Positions 34,139-44,800 of a DNA stretch of 64,000 bases are shown here, piece after piece (the stretch's first letter is position 1; every line of letters starts with the position of its first letter). The stretch is taken from NCBI RefSeq assembly GCF_001429395.1, contig NZ_LMJT01000001.1:400740-464739 (forward strand). The letters run 5' to 3'. The position numbers were made by a program, and so were the translations under genes. Below the pieces are notes generated by a model. The model saw only the letters and a program-made list of their open reading frames with translations, had not been told where the DNA came from and did not search any database. The stretch is from Allobosea sp. Root381. Lineage in GTDB: Bacteria; Pseudomonadota; Alphaproteobacteria; Rhizobiales; Beijerinckiaceae.

Positions 34139-34810
34139 ATGGTCGCCCATTTCAGCCGTGAGACGCATGCCATCGCGAACGGGCTCTGGCCGCTCGCCGG
34201 GGTCGACGAGGTCGGCCGCGGGCCGCTCGCCGGGCCGGTGGTGGCCGCCGCCGTGATTCTCGACCCCGATGCGGTGCCGGACGGACTCGACGATTCGAAG
34301 AACCTGACAGCGGCCAGGCGCGAGGAACTCTTCGCCCTCATCACCGAATCGGCGCTGGCCGTCGGCGTCGCCAGCGCGACCGCGGCCGAGATCGACACCA
34401 TCAACATAAGGCAGGCGACGCTGCTGGCGATGCGCCGCGCCGTGGCGGCGCTGCCGGTCATGCCGGCCAGCGTGCTGGTCGACGGCAACGACCCGCCGGC
34501 ACTGGCCTGCCGATGCGAAGCGATCATCGGCGGCGATGCGCTCATCGCCTCGATCGCGGCGGCCTCGATCGTCGCCAAGGTGGCGCGGGACGCGATGATG
34601 GCGCGCCTCTGCCAGCGCTACCCCGCCTATGGCTTCTCCGCCCATGCCGGCTACGCGACCGCGCGGCACCGCAGCGCTTTGACGGCGCACGGCCCCTGCC
34701 CCGAACATCGCTACAGCTTCGCGCCGGTGAAAGGCGTCTGGTTTCGCGCGGTGGAGGCGCCGCTGCTCGCCGGCATCGAGCCGGCCTTCCGGAGCGCCAG
34801 CGCTTTTTAG
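34139..34810 (+). CDS. rnhB: Ribonuclease HII
   Basis: A 223-residue RNase HII that removes RNA (including single ribonucleotides) from RNA-DNA hybrids. Seen: the active-site segment [21 protein letters not shown] (Asp-Glu pair), [24 protein letters not shown] and the catalytic Asp there, and the HAGYATARH end. ATG 34139 is chosen for family length; the frame upstream runs into the palindromic repeat. It is followed by ccrM after about 440 bases. Confidence 0.95.
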   Translation: MVAHFSRETHAIANGLWPLAGVDEVGRGPLAGPVVAAAVILDPDAVPDGLDDSKNLTAARREELFALITESALAVGVASATAAEIDTINIRQATLLAMRRAVAALPVMPASVLVDGNDPPALACRCEAIIGGDALIASIAAASIVAKVARDAMMARLCQRYPAYGFSAHAGYATARHRSALTAHGPCPEHRYSFAPVKGVWFRAVEAPLLAGIEPAFRSASAF

Positions 34811-34824
34811 AGTAAGCTGGTTTT

Positions 34825-34995
34825 TTTCGGAGCCGCGCCGTCTTTCCGGGGTTTCGGGGCAGCGAAGAGCCCGGAACCCAGAACCGATACGGATTTCGGC
34901 AAGGGCGCTCGCTGTCCACGAGCCAAACGATAACGCACGTCGCTTCCGGGTTCGGGGCCCAGGCCTGCGGCCTGCCCGGAAAGACCCATGTTTCC
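34825..34995. repeat. Dispersed intergenic repeat, long type (copy 2)
   Basis: Related to 23881-24060: blocks CAGCGAAGAGC, CCCAGAACCGAT, GCTGTCCACGAGCCA and CCTGCGGCCTGCCCGG occur in order. It occupies much of the gap between rnhB and ccrM; no gene seen. Confidence 0.75.
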
Positions 34996-35095
34996 GTGAG
35001 AAACCGCGCCGTCATCGCGGACATGCAGCGCGGCCGCGCCGCAACGGTCAAGCGACGGCTGCAGGCTGCGGCCAATCTGGGGAAAGGCTACGCCG

Positions 35096-35110
35096 TTAAC
35101 CCGGAGTTAG
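35096..35110. promoter_or_regulatory. Candidate CtrA-binding site upstream of ccrM
   Basis: TTAACCCGGAGTTAG fits the CtrA consensus TTAA-N7-TTAA except for the last base. It lies 141 bases before the ccrM ATG. In Caulobacter the ccrM promoter is activated by CtrA; application here is inference from position and sequence. Confidence 0.55.
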
Positions 35111-35201
35111 GAATTCGCCTGATCCGTCAAGGACCTGGGCAAAATCTGCAGCCCCAAAACGAGACGCATTTTTTTCATCCTGGAAACCCGGCTTTTACCC
35201 T

Positions 35202-35206
35202 GACTC
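35202..35206. promoter_or_regulatory. GANTC methylation site in the ccrM leader
   Basis: GACTC, a CcrM recognition site, lies about 45 bases before the ccrM start; another GANTC (GATTC 35292-35296) is just inside the gene. In Caulobacter, GANTC sites in the leader let CcrM repress its own promoter. Confidence 0.55.
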
Positions 35207-35226
35207 GCCATGATCGCGACTGTTGA

Positions 35227-36453
<1,227 letters not shown>

Positions 36454-36474
36454 GGCAAAGGCGGGCCAATCCCA

Positions 36475-36560
36475 TCATTGCGAGGAGCGCAAGCGACGAA
36501 GCAATCCAGGCGGCGTAGAGCCTACGTCCTCTGGATTGCTTCGCTTACGCTCGCAATGAC
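36475..36560. repeat. CATTGCGAGC-type palindromic repeat between ccrM and mutY
   Basis: Left half CATTGCGAGGAGCGCAAGCG through GAAGCAATCCAG, right half CTGGATTGCTTCGCTTACG through CTCGCAATGAC. Placed between the converging ccrM and mutY genes, where the hairpin may help end both transcripts. Confidence 0.9.
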
Positions 36561-36574
36561 AGCAACACGCCGGC

Positions 36575-37633
36575 TCAGCGCCCGGACGGCCCAAACCCCG
36601 CCGTCTCCAGCACCTTCAGCATCACGCTCGGAAAGGGCTCCCTGCCCAGGTCTTCGCGCGGCGTGAAGCGCATGCCGGGCGGGGCGGCGGTGTCCGCCGG
36701 GGCCTCGGCCCGGAACACGGTCAGCTCCAGTGGAAAATGCGTGAAGACGTGTCGCACCGGCGGGTTCAGCCTGTGCCAGCGCGTCACGAACGGGGCGTCC
36801 TGCGCGGCACCGTCCAACTCGTAGCCGGCGCGCCACTCGCTGGTCGGCACCTCCGCCATGCCGCCGAGCAGGCCCTTCGGCGGGCGGGTGCGCAGCAGCA
36901 GCGCGCCGTCCTGCCGCAGCAGCACGAAGGCCGCGCCGTGGCGGATAACGCCCGCCTTCTTCGGCGCCTTGCGCGGAAAACTCTCCTGTGTGCCGGAGCG
37001 GCGGGCGACACAAGGCTCGCGCCAGGGGCAGAGCCCGCAGGCCGGGTTGCGGGGCGTGCAGATGGTCGCGCCGAGATCCATCAGGGCCTGCGCAAAATCG
37101 CCGGGCCGACCCGGCGGCATCAGGTTGAGCACGCGCTCGCGCACCAGCGGCCGGGCACCGGGCAGTTCGTCGGTGATGGCGAAGAGGCGCGTCATCACGC
37201 GCTCGACATTGCCGTCGACCGCCGCCGCCGGCCGATCGAAGGCAATGGCGGCGACGGCACCGGCCGTATAGGCGCCGATGCCGGGAAGCGCGCGCAAACC
37301 CTCCTCGGTGTCGGGGAAGCGGCCACGATGCTCGCCCATCACGGCGATCGCGCAGGCATGGAGATTGCGGGCGCGTGAGTAATAGCCGAGCCCGGCCCAG
37401 GCCTGCATGACATCCTCGGATGGCGCCGCGGCAAGCGCCTCGACGGTCGGAAACCGCGCCATGAAGCGCTCGTAATAGGGCTTCACTGCCGTGACCGTGG
37501 TCTGCTGCAGCATGATCTCGGAGGCCCAGACGCGGTAGGGGTCAGCCCGCTCGCCCGCGACCGCACGCCAGGGCAGCGCGCGGCGGTGGCGGTCATACCA
37601 GGCAAGGAGATCGGCGGCGGCGGGCGCGGTCAT
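36575..37633 (-). CDS. mutY: A/G-specific adenine DNA glycosylase
   Basis: A 352-residue base-excision repair enzyme removing adenine opposite 8-oxoguanine. Seen: EIMLQQTTVTAVKPYYERF (residues about 39-57), the helix-hairpin-helix GIGAYTAGAVAAIAF with the catalytic Asp in AAVDGNVERV, and [4Fe-4S] ligands in CTPRNPACGLCPWREPC. The C-terminal NUDIX-like 8-oxoG recognition domain runs from about residue 225. Length is normal. It is convergent with ccrM. Confidence 0.96.
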   Translation of the reverse strand: MTAPAAADLLAWYDRHRRALPWRAVAGERADPYRVWASEIMLQQTTVTAVKPYYERFMARFPTVEALAAAPSEDVMQAWAGLGYYSRARNLHACAIAVMGEHRGRFPDTEEGLRALPGIGAYTAGAVAAIAFDRPAAAVDGNVERVMTRLFAITDELPGARPLVRERVLNLMPPGRPGDFAQALMDLGATICTPRNPACGLCPWREPCVARRSGTQESFPRKAPKKAGVIRHGAAFVLLRQDGALLLRTRPPKGLLGGMAEVPTSEWRAGYELDGAAQDAPFVTRWHRLNPPVRHVFTHFPLELTVFRAEAPADTAAPPGMRFTPREDLGREPFPSVMLKVLETAGFGPSGR

Positions 37634-37683
37634 GGGGCTGGTGTAGCGTCTTCATCGGACCGGGCAAGCCGGAACGCAGCGTC

Positions 37684-38337
37684 TCAACCTTCGGAGGGTT
37701 TTGGCCAAGCCTGCATGGCGTGGAGGGCCGCGGCCTCGAGCTCGGCGCGGCTCGCCCCGTCGCGCGCCAGGATCGACATGCCGGCCTGCACCGCGACGAA
37801 CAGGCGCGCGAGGCCGGCGACGTCGCTGCCCGGAGGCAATTCGCCCTCAGCCACCGCGCGCGACAGGCGTTCCTCGATCCGCATCAGGCCGTCATGCCGC
37901 GCCATACGGACACGCTCGCCGAGCTCGGCATGGCCCTCGCTGCCCACGGCAGAGAGCGTCACCATGCAGCCGAGCGGATCGTTCGCGCCGCAGGAGCCGG
38001 TCAGCGCCGCGGCCGAATCCATCAGCAGGGCCCTGACGGCCTCGCGCGCTGTGGCGGCGGCGCGGAAATTGCCCCAGACCAGCGCCTCGTAGCGCTCGCC
38101 GTAATGGCGCAGCGCCTCGGCATAGAGGCCTTCCTTGGAGCCGAAGGCGGCATAGAGGCTCGGCGAGCCGATGCCCATGGCCTCGGTGAGGTCGGAGACC
38201 GAGGTCGCGGCATAGCCCTTGCGCCAGAACAGCCGGGTCGCCGTTTCGAGCGCCGAATCGCGATCGAAGCCGCGCGGACGGCCGCGCGTCCGCTGCCCCG
38301 CTCCAGCCCCGGAATCTGGTCCACCCGTTTTCTGCAT
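37684..38337 (-). CDS. TetR-family transcriptional regulator
   Basis: A 217-residue repressor-like protein. The N-terminal HTH spans DSALETATRLFWRKGYAATS through YAAFGSKEGLYAEALRHYGE (residues about 27-75); the ligand-binding C-terminal domain follows. ATG 38337 is chosen; 38373 is possible. It is divergent from an SDR gene across an 81-base gap holding a palindrome (38390-38405), so it probably controls the SDR and itself. The ligand is unknown. Confidence 0.9.
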   Translation of the reverse strand: MQKTGGPDSGAGAGQRTRGRPRGFDRDSALETATRLFWRKGYAATSVSDLTEAMGIGSPSLYAAFGSKEGLYAEALRHYGERYEALVWGNFRAAATAREAVRALLMDSAAALTGSCGANDPLGCMVTLSAVGSEGHAELGERVRMARHDGLMRIEERLSRAVAEGELPPGSDVAGLARLFVAVQAGMSILARDGASRAELEAAALHAMQAWPKPSEG

Positions 38338-38389
38338 CGTTCGATATTTAATTCCCTTGACCCGGCGATGCAACGCTCCTAGCTATTTG

Positions 38390-38405
38390 TGTATCGATTG
38401 ATACA
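38390..38405. promoter_or_regulatory. Candidate TetR operator palindrome
   Basis: TGTATC-GATT-GATACA, perfect six-base arms, flanked by T and A runs, located 14 bases before the SDR start codon and between the divergent TetR and SDR genes. This is the usual place for a TetR-family operator. Confidence 0.55.
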
Positions 38406-38418
38406 AAAAGGACTGACC

Positions 38419-39159
38419 ATGAGCGAACTGACTGGCAAGCGCGCCCTCGTCACCGGCGCGTCGCGCGGCATCGGGGCGGCCATTGCCCTGGCCCTGGCGG
38501 AAAAAGGCGCGGACGTCGCCATCACCTATGAGCGCTCCGCGGATCGCGCTGCGGAGGTGGTGCGCGCCATCGAGGCCAAGGGGCGACGCGGCTTCGCGAT
38601 CCAGGCCGACAGCGCCGATGCGGCGGCGGTGAAGCGCTCGGTGGACGAGGCGGCCAAGAGCCTGGGCGGGCTCGACATCCTCGTGAACAATGCCGGCATC
38701 GCCCGGGGCGGCCCGGTTGCGGAAGCGAGCCTCGCCGACATCGACGCGCTGCTCGCGGTCAATATCCGCTCGGTCGTGCTTGCCTCGCAGGCCGCGATCG
38801 CGCATTTGCCGAAGGGCGGCCGCATCGTCTCGATCGGCTCCAACCTCGCCGATCGCGTGGCTTTCGGCGGCATCACGATCTATTCGATGACCAAATCGGC
38901 GCTGCTCTCCTTCACGCGCGGCCTCGCCCGCGAGCTCGGGCCAAGCGGCATCACCGTCAATCTGGTCCAGCCGGGCTCCACCGACACCGACATGAACCCG
39001 GCGAACGGAGAGACGGCCGACGGCCAGCGGGCCTTGTCCGCGCTAGGCCATTTCGGCAAGCCGGAGGATATCGCGGCGGCGGTCGCCTTCCTTGCCGGGC
39101 CGGGCGGGCGGCAGATTACGGGGACGGGCATCACCGTCGATGGCGGGGCGAACGCCTGA
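38419..39159 (+). CDS. Short-chain dehydrogenase/reductase
   Basis: A 246-residue classical SDR. Cofactor motif TGASRGIGAAIALAL is near the start, NNAGIARGG near residue 90, the catalytic Ser in VSIGSNLAD (family SxS), and YSMTKSA (Tyr-x3-Lys). The C-terminal end ITGTGITVDGGANA is typical. Likely NAD(P)H-dependent reduction of a ketone or aldehyde, substrate unknown. ATG 38419 is 14 bases after the palindrome shared with the divergent TetR gene, a typical TetR/SDR detoxification pair. Confidence 0.92.
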   Translation: MSELTGKRALVTGASRGIGAAIALALAEKGADVAITYERSADRAAEVVRAIEAKGRRGFAIQADSADAAAVKRSVDEAAKSLGGLDILVNNAGIARGGPVAEASLADIDALLAVNIRSVVLASQAAIAHLPKGGRIVSIGSNLADRVAFGGITIYSMTKSALLSFTRGLARELGPSGITVNLVQPGSTDTDMNPANGETADGQRALSALGHFGKPEDIAAAVAFLAGPGGRQITGTGITVDGGANA

Positions 39160-39189
39160 GCGTGTTCAACCCGCGCGAGGGCTCCGGCA

Positions 39190-39591
39190 TCAGTTGCCTG
39201 TGTCCTCGCCGTTTCGCACGTGCTGCTCCGCGTCCTTCAGATGCGCCAGCCACGGCTCGCGTCGGATGGTCCAGAGTTCATAGGCCGGCGCGAGCGCGTT
39301 GGGAGGGCCGTCCAGCGTGCCGAGCTTGATCTCGATCTCGCCCGACCCTTCCGCCCAGCTGAACAGCGACGAGCCGCATTGCGGGCAGAAGCGCTCGCCG
39401 CCTGCGCGGCTCTGCCAGCAGCCGAGTTCGCCCGACAGTGTCACGCTGGCCCTCGGCCAGATGCCGAAATAGGAGAAGGCCGAGCCGGAATCCTTCCGGC
39501 AGGTCTCGCAATGGCAGATGCCGACGCGGATGGGTTCGCCGTCGATTTCGTACCGGACCTGTCCGCAGTTGCAGCCGCCGGACAATCTCAT
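39190..39591 (-). CDS. GFA-family zinc protein
   Basis: A 133-residue protein of the glutathione-dependent formaldehyde-activating enzyme (GFA, Mss4-like) fold. Zinc/thiol cysteines are in GGCNCGQVRY, CHCETCRKDSG and FCPQCGSSLF. The name reflects family only; many members lack proven formaldehyde activity. ATG 39591. Convergent with the SDR gene (about 30-base gap). Probably part of a small stress or detoxification set with TetR/SDR; that is inference. Confidence 0.9.
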   Translation of the reverse strand: MRLSGGCNCGQVRYEIDGEPIRVGICHCETCRKDSGSAFSYFGIWPRASVTLSGELGCWQSRAGGERFCPQCGSSLFSWAEGSGEIEIKLGTLDGPPNALAPAYELWTIRREPWLAHLKDAEQHVRNGEDTGN

Positions 39592-39705
39592 GGTGATCTC
39601 GCGCTTTCGGGTTTCATCGCCATGGGCGGCGGAGCAACAACGCCTGGACAACGCAACGGTTGCGGACGAGACGTCGAGCGCAGGAGCCTTCGCATCTGTT
39701 TAGGT

Positions 39706-39752
39706 GTGCATGGGTTTCGGGTCCTTCGCTGGCGCGAAATCCCGGAATGACG
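39706..39752. repeat. Short palindromic repeat (GGGTTTCGGG..CCCGGAATGACGG type)
   Basis: Same unit as at 25163-25206: TTTCGGGTCCTTCGC then GCGAAATCCCGGAATGAC. Intergenic between GFA and the CPT-like gene. Confidence 0.75.
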
Positions 39753-39798
39753 GCGCGGTTCCGTCAAAATCGGCGTGCTCGACGCGCATTCTCTGCGC

Positions 39799-40344
39799 TC
39801 AGATTCGCATAGTTCCGGAGAATGACGATGACCGACCGCCAGAGCACCATCCTGTCAGGATGCGCCTGACGTTGAAATCCACGCCATCTCGAGTATCGAG
39901 CTCGATATCATAGACCTTTTGCTGGTGTATCGTTTCGAAGTCGCGCTTTGCGCTCCCCGGCGGCCGATCACCACGTTGCATCTCGCGATCGACCAGAAGC
40001 TCCAAGGGACAATGCACTGCCACGAACAGCACATCATGTGCGGCCAGCAAACCACGCAGGATGTCCAGCCAACCTTCCGTGTCGAGAATATGCTCCAGGA
40101 TGAGATTGTTGCCGGCGTCGGCATATGAGCGGAGCGAGCCATGGAAGCCCTCGAAAAATGCTTTCCGCGCTTCGCGCCAGGAGAATTCGCCCGTGCGAAA
40201 GCGTTCCGTCGGGAGCACGCCGGCATCGCGCAGGTGATCTATGGAAATGTGCCAGAACGGCTGATCGATTCTGGCCTGCAACGCCCTGGCAATGGTCGAC
40301 TTGCCGCTGCTGGACGCTCCATGCAGAAAGATGATGTGTGACAT
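39799..40344 (-). CDS. Chloramphenicol phosphotransferase-like (CPT family) P-loop protein
   Basis: A 181-residue small P-loop kinase. Walker A is LHGASSSGKSTIARAL (residues 6-21); FWHISIDHLRD follows, then NLILEHIL and VHCPLELLVDRE. This is the CPT (PF07931) family, typed on Streptomyces chloramphenicol phosphotransferase; many members are not resistance enzymes and no resistance can be claimed. G+C is about 56% by hand count in 39841-40020, below its neighbours. Together with the TetR, SDR and GFA genes it separates mutY from the DUF721 gene. Confidence 0.8.
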   Translation of the reverse strand: MSHIIFLHGASSSGKSTIARALQARIDQPFWHISIDHLRDAGVLPTERFRTGEFSWREARKAFFEGFHGSLRSYADAGNNLILEHILDTEGWLDILRGLLAAHDVLFVAVHCPLELLVDREMQRGDRPPGSAKRDFETIHQQKVYDIELDTRDGVDFNVRRILTGWCSGGRSSSFSGTMRI

Positions 40345-40466
40345 AGGGCGACGCCTCTCCAACGGCGCCCATAATGGCTGATTGTGACACCTGATCGCCA
40401 GCTGCCCTCCCCTTGCTCCTCCCCGCCGCCGCTTGCCGCCCGCTCCCTGCGGCCTCACAATGGCGC

Positions 40467-40964
40467 ATGGCCGCAAAACCCCTCGCTGACCTGATCGACG
40501 AACTGCTCGCGCCTGCGCTCGCCGCGCAGGGCTTCGCGGGGCGGGCCATCGTCTCGCTCTGGCCGGAGATCGTCGGCGAGAGGCTGGCGCAGCGCACGCG
40601 GCCGCTCAAGATCGACTGGCCGCGCCGCCGCCCGGCGCCCGGCGAGGCGTCCGAGCCCGCGACGATGGTGGTGCGGGTCGAGAGCGCGTTTGCGCTCGAG
40701 ATGCAACAGCTCGGGCCGATCGTACTAGAGCGCGTCAACACGCATCTCGGCTGGCGGGCCGTCGGCAAGCTGGTGCTGAAGCAGGGACCAGTCGAGGCAG
40801 CCGTACCGAAGCGGGCGCCGCAGCCGCTCGATTCGGAAACGGTCGCGCGCGTCGGCCGGCAGGTCTCGGGCGTGGCCGATCCGGAGTTGCGCGCAGCGCT
40901 GGAGCGGCTGGGACAAAACATCGCGCAAAGCACGAGGCACAGCCGCGACGACACAGCTTCGTGA
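40467..40964 (+). CDS. DUF721 (DciA-like) protein
   Basis: A 165-residue protein with the DUF721 core: LIDELLAPALAAQGFAGRAI, then LWPEIVGERLAQRTRPLKI and VRVESAFALEMQQLGPIVLERVN. DUF721 covers DciA, a loader or partner of the replicative helicase in many bacteria; alphaproteobacterial members resemble it in the N-terminal KH-like part, but the role here is inferred. It lies just before a DsbA-like gene and smc, the usual order in Rhizobiales. Confidence 0.85.
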   Translation: MAAKPLADLIDELLAPALAAQGFAGRAIVSLWPEIVGERLAQRTRPLKIDWPRRRPAPGEASEPATMVVRVESAFALEMQQLGPIVLERVNTHLGWRAVGKLVLKQGPVEAAVPKRAPQPLDSETVARVGRQVSGVADPELRAALERLGQNIAQSTRHSRDDTAS

Positions 40965-41072
40965 GCGCATGCCGCATCGGGTGGTGACGATCTTGCCACA
41001 ATCGTTCCGGCCTCTATGGTCCCGGCGGATCATTTGCGACCTTCAACCTTTGCACTTCCAGGAACAGCGACG

Positions 41073-41693
41073 ATGACGAACAGGCGACAGCTTCTGACCG
41101 GCGCAGCCGGGATCGCGGCAGCCGCGATGCTGGGCTCGCCCTCCGCCCAGGCCCAGGCCGACCTCGCCACGCCCGGCCCGCTCGGCGATGTGTGGCTCGG
41201 CTCGGCCGACGCCAAGGTCACGATCATCGAGTACGCGTCGCTGACCTGCGGCCATTGCGCGACCTTCCACAAGGACACCTGGCCGGCGCTCAAGGCGAAG
41301 TACATCGACACCGGCAAGGTGCGCTTCACGCTGCGCGAGTTCCCGCTCGACCCGCTGGCGACGGCAGGCTTCATGCTCGCCCGCTGCAACGGCAACGACA
41401 AATACGTACCGATGACCGATCTGCTCTTCGCCCAGCAGAAGAGCTGGGCCTTCAGCGACAAGCCGGTCGACGCGCTGTCGGCCATGGTCAAGCAGGCCGG
41501 TTTCACACAGGATTCCTTCGAGGCCTGCTTGAAAAGGCAGGATATCTATGACGCCGTCACGCAAGTGAAGGATCGTGGGGCCAAGGCTGGCGTGGAGTCG
41601 ACGCCGACCTTCTTCATCAACGGGCAGAAGCGTTCTGGTGCGCTCTCGATCGCCGAATTCGACAAGATCCTGGAGCCGCTCGTCGGCGGCTGA
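41073..41693 (+). CDS. DsbA-family periplasmic thiol oxidoreductase
   Basis: A 206-residue exported thioredoxin-fold protein. The N-terminus MTNRRQLLTGAAGIAAAAML has a Tat-like twin arginine. The mature domain has the active site CGHC in YASLTCGHCATFHKDTW (near residue 70), and the cis-Pro loop in GVESTPTFFING. Role: disulfide formation or isomerisation in the periplasm. ATG 41073 follows CAGGAA. It is located between DUF721 and smc, a common alphaproteobacterial arrangement. Confidence 0.92.
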   Translation: MTNRRQLLTGAAGIAAAAMLGSPSAQAQADLATPGPLGDVWLGSADAKVTIIEYASLTCGHCATFHKDTWPALKAKYIDTGKVRFTLREFPLDPLATAGFMLARCNGNDKYVPMTDLLFAQQKSWAFSDKPVDALSAMVKQAGFTQDSFEACLKRQDIYDAVTQVKDRGAKAGVESTPTFFINGQKRSGALSIAEFDKILEPLVGG

Positions 41694-41723
41694 GGGCGGT
41701 CGTCTTCAAGGACGAGTTTCATC

Positions 41724-41803
41724 CGTCATTGCAAGCGTAGCGAAGCAATCCAGGGGCCGTCGAGCAAGCCCTTCTGGATCGCTTCGCTACGCTCGCAATG
41801 ACG
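41724..41803. repeat. CATTGCGAGC-type palindromic repeat upstream of smc
   Basis: CGTCATTGCAAGCGTAGCGA through GCAATCCAG, then CTGGATCGCTTCGCTACGCTC through AATGACG. The end is 13 bases before the smc start codon, so its hairpin reaches the smc 5' leader. Confidence 0.9.
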
Positions 41804-41816
41804 CGAGGATGCGTCC

Positions 41817-44800
41817 ATGCAGCTGACGCGCCTGAAGCTCACCGGCTTCAAGACCTTCGTCGAGCCGACCGAATTCCTGATCGAGCCGGGGCTCACCGGC
41901 GTCGTCGGCCCCAATGGCTGCGGCAAGTCCAACCTCGTCGAAGCGCTGCGCTGGGTGATGGGCGAAAGCTCGTTCAAGAACATGCGCGGCTCGGGGATGG
42001 ACGACGTCATCTTCGCCGGCTCGAACGAGCGCCCCGGCCGCAACATGGCCGAGGTCGCGCTGACGCTCGACAACAGCGACCGCAAGGCGCCGGCCGCCTT
42101 CAACGAGACCGATGTGCTCGAAGTCACGCGCCGGATCGAGCGCGAGGAAGGCTCGACCTATCGCGTCAACGGCAAGGAGGTGCGGGCGCGGGACGTGCAG
42201 CTGCTCTTTGCCGATGCCGCGACCGGAGCCCGCTCACCCGCCCTGGTGCGGCAGGGGCAGATCTCCGAGCTGATCTCGGCCAAGCCGCAATCGCGCCGGC
42301 GCATCCTGGAAGATGCCGCCGGCATCGCAGGCCTCCACAGCCGCCGCCACGAGGCGGAACTGCGGCTGAAGGGCGCCGAAGAGAACCTCACGCGGCTGGA
42401 GGACGTGCTCGGCGAAATCGACGGACAGATCGAGGCGCTGCAGCGCCAGGCGCGGCAGGCCTCGCGCTATCGCAGCCTCGCTGCCGACATCCGCCGGGCC
42501 GAGGCGACGCTGGCGCTGATCGCGCATCACGAGACAAGGGCGCAGGAGGCGCAGGCCGGACAGGCGCTGGAGGCGGCTCTCCGCGGCGTCGCCGACCAGA
42601 CCGGCATCCAGGCCGAGGCTGCGAAGCGGCAGGCCGTCGCGGCGCATGCGCTGCCCGGCTTGCGCGATGCAGAGGCTTCCGCCGCCGCAGCGCTGGTGCG
42701 GCTCAAGCGCGGCCTCGACGAGCTCGAGGCCGCGAACCGGCGCGCCCGGCAGCGCTCGGAGGAACTCGGCAAGCGCCTGGCCGAGCTGCAGGGCGATCTC
42801 GCCCGCCAGGACAGCGTCGCCCGCGACGCCAGCGAGAGCCTGTCGCGGCTGGCAAACGAGGATGCGGCGCTGATCCGCGACAGCGAGGGCGCGTCCGGCA
42901 GCGCCGAGGCCGCCACTGCCGCTCTGACGCAGGCGGAGGCCGCCCTGGCGCTGGCCGAGACCGAGCATGGCGCGGCCCAGGCCGCCCTGTCCGATCTAGC
43001 GGCCCGCCGCGGCGCGCTGGAGCGGGCGCTGCGCGAGACCAGGGAGCGCGAGGCCCGCGCCGCGAGCGAGCGCGAGCGCCTGCTGCGGGACCAGGCTGCG
43101 CTCGATGCGAGCAGCCCGGCCGCGCCGCTGGAGGCGTTGCGCGAGACCATAGAGGCGGGCGAGGCCGCGATGCGCGAGAGCGAGACCGCCGCCACCGCCG
43201 CACGCTCTGCGCTGGGCGCCGCCCGCGAGCGCGAGGCACAGCTGCGCGGGCCGCTGAGCGAGGCCGACCGCAAGGCGCAGCGGCTCGAAACCGAGATCCG
43301 CACCCTGCAGAAGCTGCTGGCGCCGGCGAGCGGCGGGCGCTGGCCGCCGGTGCTCGATTCGATCAGTGTGGCGAAGGGTTTCGAGGTCGCGCTGGGCGCG
43401 GCGCTCGGCGACGATCTCGACGCGGCGACGGACACCGCATCGCCGAGCCATTGGCGCGAGACCGGGCCGGGAGACGCCGACCCCGACCCCGTCCTGCCGG
43501 AAGGCGCCGAGCCCCTGACAGCGCATGTGCGCGGGCCGGCCGCGCTGCAACGCCGCCTGTCGCAGATCGGCGTCGTCCCGCGCGAAAACGGAGCACGCTT
43601 GCGCGAGGCGCTGAAGCTCGGCCAGCGGCTGGTTTCACGCGAAGGCGACATCTGGCGCTGGGACGGCTTTACCAGCGCGGCCGAGGCGCCCTCCCCGGCG
43701 GCGCGCCGGCTCGCCGAGAAGAACCGGCTGGGCGATCTCGAACGCGAGGCCCAGGCCGCGCGCGAGGATGTCGAAGAGGCGCGCAAGGCGCTCGATCTCG
43801 CGGCGCAGGAGGCCAGGGCCGCGACGCAGACGGAGACGAGCGCGCTCGACGCCGCACGGCAGGCCCGGCGCGGTCTCGACCAGTCGCGCGAGCAGTTCGC
43901 CGCAGCCGAGCGCAAGGCCAGCGAGGCGGCGGCCCGACGCTCGGCCCTGACGGAGGCGATCGGCCGGCTCGGCCAGACGATCGCGGAGACGGCAGCGCAG
44001 GTGACGGCGCAGGAACAGTCGGCCGGCGCGCTGCCGCCTTCGGCCGAGCTGGAGAACACGCTGCTGAAGGCGCGCGTCGTGCTCGGCGAGCAGCGCGTCG
44101 TCGCCTCGGATGCGCGCGCCCGCGTGCAGACGCTTTCGCGCGAGACCGAGTTGCGGGCCAGCCGACGCGCCGCCATCGCCGCCGACATGAAGGCCTGGCG
44201 CGAGCGCGCCGCCACGAGCGGCCAGACAGCGGCTGAGACGCGCCGCCGAATCGAGGCCGTGACAGTCGAGCGCACCGCGCTGCTGGAGGCCCCGGACACC
44301 TTCCTGACCGAGCGGCGCCGGCTGCTGGCCGAGATCGAGGGCGCCGAGACGCTGCGCCGCGAGGCCGCCGACCGGCTGGCCGTCGGCGAGGCAGCGCTGT
44401 CCGAGACCGACCGCCAGGCGCGCATCGCGCTCGAAGGACTGGCCGGCGCCCGCGAGATCCGCGCCGCGGCGGAGGCGAAGCTGGAAGCGGCACGTCAGCG
44501 CCTCGCCGATGTGACGCGGCAGATCGAGGACGGGCTCGAGACCAGGCTCGACGGCCTCAACGCGCTGGCCGGGATGAAGCCCGGCGAAGCGCCCCCCGAA
44601 CAGGAGAGCGTCGAGCGCCGCCTGTCCGGGCTGAAGGGCGAGCGCGAAAGGCTGGGCGCGGTCAATCTGCGGGCCGAGGACGAGTTGACCGAGGTCAAGG
44701 GCAAGCGCGAAGGGCTGACATCCGAGCGCGACGATCTCGGCGAGGCGATCCGCCGGCTGCGGCAGGCGATCGGCGCGCTCAACCGCGAGGGGCGCGAGCG

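Noticed and set aside
39799..40344. Chloramphenicol resistance gene
   Set aside because: Only the broad CPT family is recognisable; there is no basis for a resistance claim.
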